Part shown: piece by piece, positions 7,384 through 15,509 of the stretch
Layout of the letters: each line of letters starts with the position of its first letter
How positions within the stretch are numbered: position 1 is the first letter of the stretch
Source: an uncultured Pseudomonadota bacterium
Lineage (GTDB): Bacteria > Pseudomonadota > Alphaproteobacteria > Rs-D84
Direction: 5' to 3'
Assembly: GCA_949296475.1 (NCBI GenBank)
Contig: CASFOK010000010.1
Coordinates: forward strand, 1-58,523
DNA length: 58,523 nt
Notes under the pieces: generated by a model
Seen by the model: the letters and a program-made list of their open reading frames with translations, nothing else
Databases searched by the model: none
What the model was told of the DNA's origin: nothing
Made by a program: the position numbers and the translations under genes

Positions 7384-9870
7384 CTATTTATTACTGTTTA
7401 CATAACAAGTACTATTTTGATAATACCCGCCCAACATACCACATCTTTCTTCGTACCACGCGTCTGTAAACACACATTCATCCCTTGCAGAATCATAACT
7501 TGCGACGGGTTCCGCGCCACTGGAATTATAATTCAAGCATTGTATCATTGTTGTATTTTCCGCGCATTTTCCCCAACTGGTTGCCGACGTGTCACCGCCA
7601 TATACCTGCGTATAAAACGCACTTAACAGTGTATCATTATTTACAGAGAAACTGTCATTATTAACCCAAACACCACCCAATTCTTCACAAGAATCTTTCA
7701 ATACAGCCTCTGTACTTTCTGCCAAGTCGTTCACAGTTTGCTGTACATCTTGTCTGGATTGTGCAGGTACATCATCCCAACTGGTTCCACCAACGGTACA
7801 GTTCGTAATTGCAAATTGTTTTATATTTGATGCCAACGTTGCATTAATACTGCTGTCTGGTTTATCCGTGTTAAAGTCACCCAATTCTTTCAATCTGCAA
7901 TTCCAAGGATAACCCTTGTCACCAGAAGTCGGCGTACATAATTCTTTCAAATAACTGTCTATGGCTGCTGTGCACCCCTCTGATATACGAACGTTATCAA
8001 CAGTATCAACGAACGCCAACAAAGACGTTAAACCGCACATCTGATTGGCATTTGCCCCAGATACATTGTTCCCGGTGGTAAGTTTTCCATTACCGTCAAA
8101 CTTGCAACCTTCTACGTTACCGTATAACGAAGCACAGGCAATAACCTGATCTTGACACATTTCTTTTGCCGCATAAGCACTGATTGCACCGGCGTACTGC
8201 GCGGTTGTATCATCAAAACTTTTCAACGCGCTTGTTTGCGTGTCATAGCAATCTGCCATCGTGCTGACGCAAGACATTTTTACTTCTTCTATCTTTTCAT
8301 CTTGGGCCTGGGCAATTTCTATTAAGGCCTGACGCTTAAATTCTTCCCATACGATATCAGATATATCACGACAAGTATCCAATGCAGATTCCGCAAACAT
8401 ACGTTTAGAATCCAAGAACGAATTAAATTGTGGATTCTGCCCCAATATATTGTCACTGACGCCATCTAATGAAATCAAGTCTTGCAATTGGAACAGGCGG
8501 GGGGAATAAATAGGCTCGCCCGTGGTTTGATTTATATACGCACCGGTATAATCTAAACACTTTTTATAATTAGCACCACATGCAACGTCTGTCGTCATTG
8601 CGTTTTGTACTTTACTAATGCATTCATTAACGTCGGCGGAATTGTGAGAACGATATTCGGCCAGTCTTGCCTCACGCAGATATTTTTCAGCAGTTCTTAC
8701 TGTCTGTTGCACTTTTTCTTTTTGACTATCTATCTTAGTCTCGTACGTATTACAATCCTGGGTAACCAATATTCCATATGCACTTTGCGCCATTTGTAAA
8801 ACTGCATCATTCTCGCAAGAATCTGAAATTACCTCCAGACATTGTTTATGCGCAGCATTATATAAACTTTCACCTTCTAACGCTGCTAAGTCCACGCCGG
8901 TGGACGTGTCAAATATAGAACCGGTACCAGAATTTCCCCATATGTCACCTAAATCCGTTGAAAAATCTATGTCCAATATACCCAGCGAAGTCCCTGTATT
9001 AGTGTTTGTCGTTACCTTTTTATTGCCTGATAATAAATCTGAAATTTCTGACAACATAGACGCAGCAGCACTGGTATCGTTTTTAATTGCGTTTTCCCCC
9101 TCGGTTGCGCTGTACATGGCCGCAACTTCTTCGGCAGATAACTCCACCGCTTCTAAATTATTACTTTCAAACTGTGCCAACAAATTGATTGCTTCGTCTA
9201 ATGCGGCCTCTGTATCGCGAAACTCGGCATACTTAGAACTACAGAAACAACGACGATATGTCTCGTTTGCCTTTGCGCAGAATTGATCCATACATGTTGC
9301 ATACGCCTCGCGACAGGTGGCATATCCACCACCAATTTTTGAAATGTCATCAAAGACTGCCGTAGCGCGTGCAACAGAAGAACGCGATGAATTAACCACA
9401 TTATTTGTCTTTCCGGCCCTTGCGGTAGTTGCTGTCAGCGGCACCGAACCACTGCGCGCCGCACTTGACGTAGCGCTACGCGCCGCAGAAACAGCGGTCG
9501 TTCTGGCACTGTTGGCGCCGACGTTCACCACATTTTGACGTGTAGTGGCACTGCGCCCGCTATTAACGTTCTTTACTGTTGTATTAGAAACCGCATTCCT
9601 TGAAACTGTCGCAGTAGGTCTGCTGGTTGCACTGCGCGAGACAGTATTCGCAGAACGGTCCGCTGTTGCGCGCGCAGACGAATTTGAACTTTGATTACTG
9701 GTCTGAACCACGTTGCGTCCAGCAGCCCGCAGTCCAGATGTATCAGGAACAGAAACCGTATCAGTCGCAGAACGCGGATTAGGCGCCTGCGCAGCAAACG
9801 ACGCAGACGCAAAAAGAATTGCGATTCCAAATACAGAATATTTATAAAAATCACACAAATTCAGTCTCAA
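7384..9870 (-). CDS. Large exported Cys-rich protein, member of a paralogous pair with 45991-48717
   Basis: This 828-residue protein has a signal peptide (hydrophobic stretch ending in ASFAAQA) and then a low-complexity segment of about 130 residues rich in Arg, Thr, Ser, Asn and Ala. A conserved domain beginning near YATCREAYATCMDQFC follows. The blocks TCMDQFC, EGENA, QDCNT, HNS and YKKCLD recur in the same order in the protein at 45991-48717, so the two are paralogues. Stretches between about residues 390 and 560 look coiled-coil. Cys pairs continue to the C-terminus. The start is a TTG at 9870 with GAGAG 9 nt upstream; no ATG exists before the signal peptide. Function unknown. It heads a two-gene unit with 6035-7378. 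Confidence 0.8.
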   Translation of the reverse strand: MRLNLCDFYKYSVFGIAILFASASFAAQAPNPRSATDTVSVPDTSGLRAAGRNVVQTSNQSSNSSARATADRSANTVSRSATSRPTATVSRNAVSNTTVKNVNSGRSATTRQNVVNVGANSARTTAVSAARSATSSAARSGSVPLTATTARAGKTNNVVNSSRSSVARATAVFDDISKIGGGYATCREAYATCMDQFCAKANETYRRCFCSSKYAEFRDTEAALDEAINLLAQFESNNLEAVELSAEEVAAMYSATEGENAIKNDTSAAASMLSEISDLLSGNKKVTTNTNTGTSLGILDIDFSTDLGDIWGNSGTGSIFDTSTGVDLAALEGESLYNAAHKQCLEVISDSCENDAVLQMAQSAYGILVTQDCNTYETKIDSQKEKVQQTVRTAEKYLREARLAEYRSHNSADVNECISKVQNAMTTDVACGANYKKCLDYTGAYINQTTGEPIYSPRLFQLQDLISLDGVSDNILGQNPQFNSFLDSKRMFAESALDTCRDISDIVWEEFKRQALIEIAQAQDEKIEEVKMSCVSTMADCYDTQTSALKSFDDTTAQYAGAISAYAAKEMCQDQVIACASLYGNVEGCKFDGNGKLTTGNNVSGANANQMCGLTSLLAFVDTVDNVRISEGCTAAIDSYLKELCTPTSGDKGYPWNCRLKELGDFNTDKPDSSINATLASNIKQFAITNCTVGGTSWDDVPAQSRQDVQQTVNDLAESTEAVLKDSCEELGGVWVNNDSFSVNNDTLLSAFYTQVYGGDTSATSWGKCAENTTMIQCLNYNSSGAEPVASYDSARDECVFTDAWYEERCGMLGGYYQNSTCYVNSNK

Positions 9871-9891
9871 ATATTTATTCTCTCTTTCTGC

Positions 9892-9921
9892 ATTTTATCA
9901 CATTTTCATAATGTGAATCAA
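9892..9921 (-). promoter_or_regulatory. Promoter of the 7384-9870 gene, with GANTC at the -35 box
   Basis: Minus-strand TTGATT (9916-9921) and TAAAAT (9892-9897) are 18 bp apart. A GANTC site (9915-9919) overlaps the -35 box. A small inverted repeat, CACATT / AATGTG (9900-9916), fills the spacer. Confidence 0.5.
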
Positions 9922-9938
9922 CAGCGATTTTACACTTT

Positions 9939-10550
9939 TTATTCTATGCAACAATTAACAGCGTTTTTAACCCAATTCCCCAACCGCTGGACCGCCGATT
10001 TAGACTTCGCGACATCTTCTGTTTGCTGTTTTTTTCCGGATTTTTTACCTTTTGATTCAATGCCACAAGACATCATTGCTTTTTCATAAACGTCCGGGGC
10101 AACTTTTTTTACGCCCGTCAAATCAATCAAGTCCATGTTAATTCCCCAGAACAAAGAATATAATTCATAAGACTTATTAAACAGTTCATAGGCATCTTTT
10201 TTGTTACCGGCACCCAGCGCTTTCGTTCCAACCTCCATTATACGCATAGACGCCGCCAACAAGTGCTTAGAAATACACCAAACTTCGCCGTTTTCAGCCG
10301 TAGATTTTTTTACTATACGCGCCATTAAATCTTTACGCATATCACGTACTGTATTTATTAAATCATAAAAACCGGTGTTTTGCGTTTTTGCACCGCTGAA
10401 AAAGAAATGTTCTTCCAAAGAAATCAAGTTCATTAACGCGATGGACAAATCTTGGTCAGAAGATAAATCCAAAGGATTTACCTTCTTAGAAGCATCAACC
10501 TTTGCAATCATTTCTTCCATCGTCATTTTTTTATTTTTTACGGTCTTCAT
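9939..10550 (-). CDS. Conserved-looking cytosolic protein of unknown function
   Basis: 203 residues, no signal peptide or membrane segment, largely helical. The central part (about 30-155) contains LISLEEHFFFSGAKT, a helical pair around VRDMRKDLMARI, and SKHLLAASMRIMEVG followed by a TPR-like alternation. The C-terminus is Lys-rich and ends in CCIE. From memory the 'SLEEH.F..GAKT' core resembles hypothetical proteins of candidate-phyla bacteria; I cannot verify this. The ATG at 10550 has AAAGGA upstream. It follows the membrane-protein gene (10569-11078) by 18 nt, so the two form an operon and probably act together. Confidence 0.75.
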   Translation of the reverse strand: MKTVKNKKMTMEEMIAKVDASKKVNPLDLSSDQDLSIALMNLISLEEHFFFSGAKTQNTGFYDLINTVRDMRKDLMARIVKKSTAENGEVWCISKHLLAASMRIMEVGTKALGAGNKKDAYELFNKSYELYSLFWGINMDLIDLTGVKKVAPDVYEKAMMSCGIESKGKKSGKKQQTEDVAKSKSAVQRLGNWVKNAVNCCIE

Positions 10551-10568
10551 ATCGTATTCCTTTTGATA

Positions 10569-11078
10569 TTACATTGTGATTAACCAGAATATAAGCGTTG
10601 CAACCAGCAAGAAAGATAACGGAACAACGACCTTTTGAAAGGCAAACTTTGCGTGCCCGCCGTTTTCACGTTTGATTTTGATGTACCAACGCGCCCCAAG
10701 GTAAAAAGCAACGGTGCCAACAATTGTCCCCAACAAGAATTTATCAATTCCCCAAAGCGTATTAACACCAAAATATACGCCGGGCAGGGCATAAACCAAC
10801 CCCAATAACGCATAATAAAATACAAACGGTACAATAATTTGCCACCAAACACTTTTAACGCCGCGCTTTTTTAACCAACCGGCCGTCCAAAAGAACAAAG
10901 ACAACGTTAAGCCGCCAGCCCAAATCCCTGTTATAACATCATCAACACCCAATAAACGCGCACCTTCCAATCCTGCGCCAACCGCAACGGTACACACAGG
11001 GCACACTGCAAACGCAACCGGCACCATAAAAACAGCCAATAAAAAAGAAAAACTTACTAATTTTACAAGACTTTTCAT
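10569..11078 (-). CDS. Small polytopic membrane protein with an N-terminal CPVC motif
   Basis: 169 residues. A signal-like first helix ends in VAFA and is followed directly by VCPVCTVAVGAGLEGARLLG, a CxxC pair at the membrane surface. Four further hydrophobic segments follow (about residues 47-65, 77-97, 110-130 and 145-168). CPVC could bind metal or undergo thiol exchange, as in thioredoxin-like or cytochrome-handling membrane proteins, but no family is recognised. The ATG at 11078 has AGGAAGG 7 nt upstream. It is the first gene of the pair with 9939-10550, and its promoter sits just beyond the rsmH stop codon. Confidence 0.75.
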   Translation of the reverse strand: MKSLVKLVSFSFLLAVFMVPVAFAVCPVCTVAVGAGLEGARLLGVDDVITGIWAGGLTLSLFFWTAGWLKKRGVKSVWWQIIVPFVFYYALLGLVYALPGVYFGVNTLWGIDKFLLGTIVGTVAFYLGARWYIKIKRENGGHAKFAFQKVVVPLSFLLVATLIFWLITM

Positions 11079-11109
11079 TATTTAACCTTCCTTTCTGTTA
11101 CTTAAGTTC

Positions 11110-11139
11110 ATCGTACAAAAATTCATATGACCAGGTCAA
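11110..11139 (-). promoter_or_regulatory. Promoter of the CPVC membrane-protein operon
   Basis: Minus-strand TTGACC (11134-11139) and TACGAT (11110-11115), 18 bp spacer, overlapping the rsmH stop codon. I see no terminator after rsmH. Confidence 0.45.
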
Positions 11140-11981
11140 TATGATTTTATAACACCGCGCATATGTGCACTGCGCGCTCTTGGATTATTTTGTACCTCCA
11201 TCGCATTTGGCACGATAGTTTTTATCAAAGAAAACTTCGCCTGTTGGGTAACGGGCAACAAAGGATTCCCAGGAACCGTTGTCCAATCGCGAAAAACATT
11301 CTTTACGATTCTGTCTTCTAATGAATGAAACGTTACACATATGCACTTACCACCAACATTTAACAAATCCGGGACATATGACAAAGCGGTTTCAATTTGA
11401 CCCATTTCATCGTTTACCGCAATGCGCAAAGCCTGAAAAACAGGTGCAATATCTTTTGGATTATGAATTAACTTTTTTAATTCCATCGTTGTCTGCGGCA
11501 GGTTTTGTTTTATTGCGTTTGCCAAAATACCCGATTTTTTTACATCGCCGTAATCGCGTAAAATTTTTGCTAATTCTTGGGCAGATTTGCGTTGTATTAA
11601 ATCCATTGCAGACACACCAGTTTGTGACATTCGCATATCCAACGGCCCATCTTCCCGAAAAGAAAAACCGCGTGCAGGAATATCTATTTGCATAGAAGAT
11701 ATACCTAAATCAAAAACGATTGCATCGTATTTATCTTTCAAATTCCCTATGCCAGAAAAAGTATCTGCTACAAATTCAAACCGATTACCAAACTCTGTTT
11801 TTACTTGTGCAACATCTGTAATGACATCGGGGTCTCTATCAAATGCGGTTACGAAAGCCCCCGCTTGCAAAAAAGCCCGCGTATACCCACCGGCGCCAAA
11901 CGTAGCATCAACGATGTGCTTATCACGCACATCGCCCAATGCGTTCATAACATCATTTAATAGCACAGGTACATGTTTCAT
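11136..11981 (-). CDS. rsmH: 16S rRNA (cytosine1402-N4)-methyltransferase RsmH
   Basis: SAM-dependent methylation of C1402 in the ribosomal decoding centre. Family hallmarks are the start MKHVPVLLNDVM, VDATFGAGGYTRAFL (SAM loop), FDLGISSMQID with RGFSFREDGPLDMRM, FQALRIAVNDEM, and the C-terminal NPRARSAHMRG. At 281 residues it is slightly shorter than usual. Most Alphaproteobacteria carry rsmH (mraW) in the division cluster with ftsL and ftsI. Here it instead follows dnaE, with one base between the dnaE stop and its ATG, implying translational coupling. Confidence 0.96.
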   Translation of the reverse strand: MKHVPVLLNDVMNALGDVRDKHIVDATFGAGGYTRAFLQAGAFVTAFDRDPDVITDVAQVKTEFGNRFEFVADTFSGIGNLKDKYDAIVFDLGISSMQIDIPARGFSFREDGPLDMRMSQTGVSAMDLIQRKSAQELAKILRDYGDVKKSGILANAIKQNLPQTTMELKKLIHNPKDIAPVFQALRIAVNDEMGQIETALSYVPDLLNVGGKCICVTFHSLEDRIVKNVFRDWTTVPGNPLLPVTQQAKFSLIKTIVPNAMEVQNNPRARSAHMRGVIKSY

Positions 11982-11982
11982 C

Positions 11983-14900
11983 TTATTCTATTCCAACCCT
12001 TATCCCTAAGTTCACCAAATCATTAGCGGTTGTAGCCCCCAATTCAACACCACCAGGCAAAGCCATTGCAGCAACCTTGTCCGCAGTATGTAAATTTAAC
12101 ACCACCTTTGTCTTGCCTGGTTTTAATGCAACAATTGCTTTTTTTACATCTTGTAAGACAACCTTGTCATATATATCCAAAGTAATTTTGTTTGCCACGG
12201 TTGCCACCCATTTAGTCAACGGTGTAATAGAATCAACGAAAACCGAAACCCTATCATCACGATTAGACACTTTGCCAGACAACAAAACGACCGTATCATT
12301 TGATAATATTTTAGCAAAATCTATGGCGGACTGCCCGAAAGCGATTGCGTCAACGTTTCCCGCACTATCAGACGCATTAATTGTTATCATTTCTTTACCT
12401 GTTTTGGTTCTGCGTCTTGAAAAAGAGTTTACGTTAACTGCAATATTTACGGTTTTTCTATCGCCTAGTTTTTGCAACGTTGCGCTTGTTGCCAATTTTG
12501 TTCTTTCAATCAAATGCTTATACTGATCCAAAGGATGCGCAGATATATAAAAACCAAGGGCGGACAACTCATTTTCCAACTTTTGTCCGAACGTCCATGG
12601 CGTAGTTTTGGTCAAGTTCTTTTTCAATCTATCTTCCGCGACATCGTCTTCAACTGTATTTGCGAACAAAGACAACGTGTTTCCGGACTCTTTTGATTTT
12701 GAAGCATAAGATAAAATAGCGTCGGCATTCATAAATATGGCGGCACGATTTGGTTCCAAAGAATCTAAAACGCCTACTTTTGCAAATGCTTCTAAGATTC
12801 TTTTATTCATAATCGGGGCGCATCGCTTAGCAAAATCGGTTAAATTTTTAAATCTGCCGTTTGCGTTTCTTTCGGCGACGATTGCATCTGTTGCCACAGT
12901 TCCAACGCCTTTGATTGCGGCCAACGCGTATATAATTTTTCCGTTACGTACGGTAAACAAAGATTCACTTTGATTAATATCCGGGGCAACAATTTGTATT
13001 CCGAAATTTGATTTAGCGTCATCAACAAACAACGCCAACTGGTCCGTATCATTTAAGTTACTGGACATAGACGCAGCCAAAAACTCTGGCGTATAATTTG
13101 CCTTTAAATACGCACATTGGTTCGCAACAATAGAATACGCAATTGCATGAGATTTATTAAACGCATACTTAGCAAATTCCTTAAACTTTTCCCATAAATC
13201 TTTTGCTTCTTCGCGGTTCAAGGTTTGCTCTTTTTCACAGCCTTCATAAAACTTACCTTCTAATTCATCCAACATCTTGATGATTTTCTTACCCATGGCC
13301 TTGCGCACGTTATCAGATTGTCCGCGGGTAAACCCAGCCAACGCACGCGTCAACTGCATAACCTGTTCTTGATATACGATGATACCATAAGTTTCTTTTA
13401 AAATAGGTTCTGCACGTGGATGCACATATTCTACTTTTTCATCGCCGTGCATACGCGCAATAAACTGCGGAATAAAGGCAATGGGGCCTGGACGGTTCAA
13501 TGCATTTAAAGCGGATATTTCCAAGAAACTTGTCGGGTGCATTTTGCGCAACGTCTGTTGAACAAAGGGCGCATCAAATTGGAATATGCCTTCTGTTAAT
13601 CCAGATTGCCACAACTTCATAGTTTTTTCATCATCGGTTGGTATTTTATCCAAGTCTATATTAATACCGCGTGTTTGCTGAATTAATTTAATGGCATACT
13701 TTAAAACGGCCAACGTTTCCAAGCCCAAAAAGTCAAATTTTATTAACCCGGCAGATTCCAAATAATGCCCATCAAATTGACAAGACGGCAAAGGGTTCGC
13801 AGGGTCACGATATACGGGCGCAATTTGTGTAGTAGGGCGGTCGCCTATAACCACGCCGCACGCATGCTGTCCTAAGTTTCGCAAAGAGCCCTCCAATTCT
13901 TCGGCCACATGCACGACCTTGTCCATATCTTCGTCGTTTTGCAAAAAGGTTTGAATTTCCGGCGAAGAATCCACCGCCATTTTTAGCGTTTTCGCATCTT
14001 GCGGCACCAGTTTTGACAACCTATCAGACTTAGAATACGGAATACCATAAACGCGTCCGATATCACGAATCGCCCCGCGCGCCTGCAAACTGCCAAAAGT
14101 AATTATTCGGCAAACAGAATCATGCCCATATTTATCGCAAATATACGCCAACACGCGTTCTATACCCGTTGGCTCAAAGTCAACGTCAAAATCAGGCATT
14201 GATATACGGTCAGGATTCAAGAAACGTTCAAACAACAATCCGTACTTTAATGGATTAACGTGCGTTATTCCCAACGCCCACGCCACGATAGATCCCGCCC
14301 CAGAACCACGGCCGGGCCCCGTTAATATATTATTTTTCCTGCACCAATCAATATAATCCGCAACGATCAAGAAATACCCAGGGAATCCCATATTAATAAT
14401 AACGCCTAATTCAAACTCTGCTTGTTCATAATAAGGCGCCGTATCGGTTATACCGTGCTGTTGCAAATTCTTTGCCAGTCCCGTCATTGTATGCTCGCGC
14501 AACATTTTGCACTCTTGCTCTAAATCGTCACCGAAACGTGGCAACAAGGGTTTTTCGTGTACATTTACAAAAAAAGCGCATCTTTGAGATATAACTACGG
14601 TATTTTCAATTGCCTCTGGCAAATCCGAGAACAAATCTATCATTTGTTCTGGCGACTTAAAGAACTGTTCCGAAGACTTCCGCGGTCTATCTGGATCAAT
14701 CACTTTCGTCTGTCCCAACACGCAACTAAGCGCATCTGCAGACTCATAATCATCGGCTGTTGCAAAAGCCACATCATTAGTCGCCACAATTGGAATATTT
14801 AATTCTTGGGCAATGTTTAAAAATGCTGGTTCTGTTTTGATTTCATCTTGCAACCCGTGACGTTGAATTTCAATATAAAATTTATCGCCAAAAATGTCCA

Positions 14901-15393
14901 AGAACTGTTTGGCATACGTCACCGCCTGTTCATTCTGTGCGTTCAGAATCGCCATACCAATTGGTCCAGAGTGCGCGCCGGACAAGCATATCAATCCCCG
15001 ACTTTTTGATTTCAATTCGTCAAATGTGACATAAGGTCCCAGATGATGATTTTCGGTCCGCATATACATTATGCGATTTAATTCGCACAGATTTAAATAC
15101 CCTTCATGGTTTTGCGCCAGCAAGACGATTTTAGACAAAGAATTTTCACGCAAAACTTTTGGGTCTACGTTATGCTGGTTCAAAGAAATTTCTATACCGA
15201 TAATTGGTTGCAGTTTATTTTTTGGCATAACATCAGAAAATTCCGCGCAACCCGACATCAAGTTAGTATCAGTCAACGCGCACGCGGTCATACCAAACGA
15301 CTTGCACAAATCGGGTATGTCTTTCACTTTCAATGTGCTGGCACCGATTGAAAACCTGGAATGCGTACGAAGATGAACAAAAGAAGTTCCCAT
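11983..15393 (-). CDS. dnaE: DNA polymerase III alpha subunit DnaE
   Basis: Replicative polymerase catalytic subunit. Starting at the ATG at 15393 (MGTSFVHLRTHSRFSIGAST) it has 1136 residues, normal for the type. The PHP domain is N-terminal. The catalytic core contains GPGRGSGAGSIVAW and PDFDVDFE with the metal-binding Asp pair; a helix-hairpin-helix region (about 815-850) and an OB fold (about 965-1040) follow. A longer frame upstream has no family similarity. The ATG has no Shine-Dalgarno, and a good promoter places its -10 box 6 nt before it, so the mRNA may be leaderless. The downstream gene rsmH is coupled. Confidence 0.98.
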   Translation of the reverse strand: MGTSFVHLRTHSRFSIGASTLKVKDIPDLCKSFGMTACALTDTNLMSGCAEFSDVMPKNKLQPIIGIEISLNQHNVDPKVLRENSLSKIVLLAQNHEGYLNLCELNRIMYMRTENHHLGPYVTFDELKSKSRGLICLSGAHSGPIGMAILNAQNEQAVTYAKQFLDIFGDKFYIEIQRHGLQDEIKTEPAFLNIAQELNIPIVATNDVAFATADDYESADALSCVLGQTKVIDPDRPRKSSEQFFKSPEQMIDLFSDLPEAIENTVVISQRCAFFVNVHEKPLLPRFGDDLEQECKMLREHTMTGLAKNLQQHGITDTAPYYEQAEFELGVIINMGFPGYFLIVADYIDWCRKNNILTGPGRGSGAGSIVAWALGITHVNPLKYGLLFERFLNPDRISMPDFDVDFEPTGIERVLAYICDKYGHDSVCRIITFGSLQARGAIRDIGRVYGIPYSKSDRLSKLVPQDAKTLKMAVDSSPEIQTFLQNDEDMDKVVHVAEELEGSLRNLGQHACGVVIGDRPTTQIAPVYRDPANPLPSCQFDGHYLESAGLIKFDFLGLETLAVLKYAIKLIQQTRGINIDLDKIPTDDEKTMKLWQSGLTEGIFQFDAPFVQQTLRKMHPTSFLEISALNALNRPGPIAFIPQFIARMHGDEKVEYVHPRAEPILKETYGIIVYQEQVMQLTRALAGFTRGQSDNVRKAMGKKIIKMLDELEGKFYEGCEKEQTLNREEAKDLWEKFKEFAKYAFNKSHAIAYSIVANQCAYLKANYTPEFLAASMSSNLNDTDQLALFVDDAKSNFGIQIVAPDINQSESLFTVRNGKIIYALAAIKGVGTVATDAIVAERNANGRFKNLTDFAKRCAPIMNKRILEAFAKVGVLDSLEPNRAAIFMNADAILSYASKSKESGNTLSLFANTVEDDVAEDRLKKNLTKTTPWTFGQKLENELSALGFYISAHPLDQYKHLIERTKLATSATLQKLGDRKTVNIAVNVNSFSRRRTKTGKEMITINASDSAGNVDAIAFGQSAIDFAKILSNDTVVLLSGKVSNRDDRVSVFVDSITPLTKWVATVANKITLDIYDKVVLQDVKKAIVALKPGKTKVVLNLHTADKVAAMALPGGVELGATTANDLVNLGIRVGIE

Positions 15394-15399
15394 GCCGAC

Positions 15400-15429
15400 A
15401 CAATAGCAAAAAATCGCACTATGTATCAA
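15400..15429 (-). promoter_or_regulatory. dnaE promoter implying a leaderless mRNA
   Basis: Minus-strand TTGATA (15424-15429) and TATTGT (15400-15405), 18 bp spacer. Six bases separate the -10 box from the ATG at 15393, the distance expected between a -10 box and +1. Confidence 0.5.
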
Positions 15430-15477
15430 CCAGTTATTTCACTTTTATAGGATTTTTTTATTGACAACCTTTTTAAA

Positions 15478-15509
15478 GCAAAAAACGGGGACAATCCCCG
15501 TTTTTTAAC
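15478..15509. terminator. Terminator after secA
   Basis: Stem 15481-15490 / 15496-15505 (AAAAACGGGG / CCCCGTTTTT) with a 5-base loop overlaps the secA stop codon and is symmetric. Confidence 0.85.
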
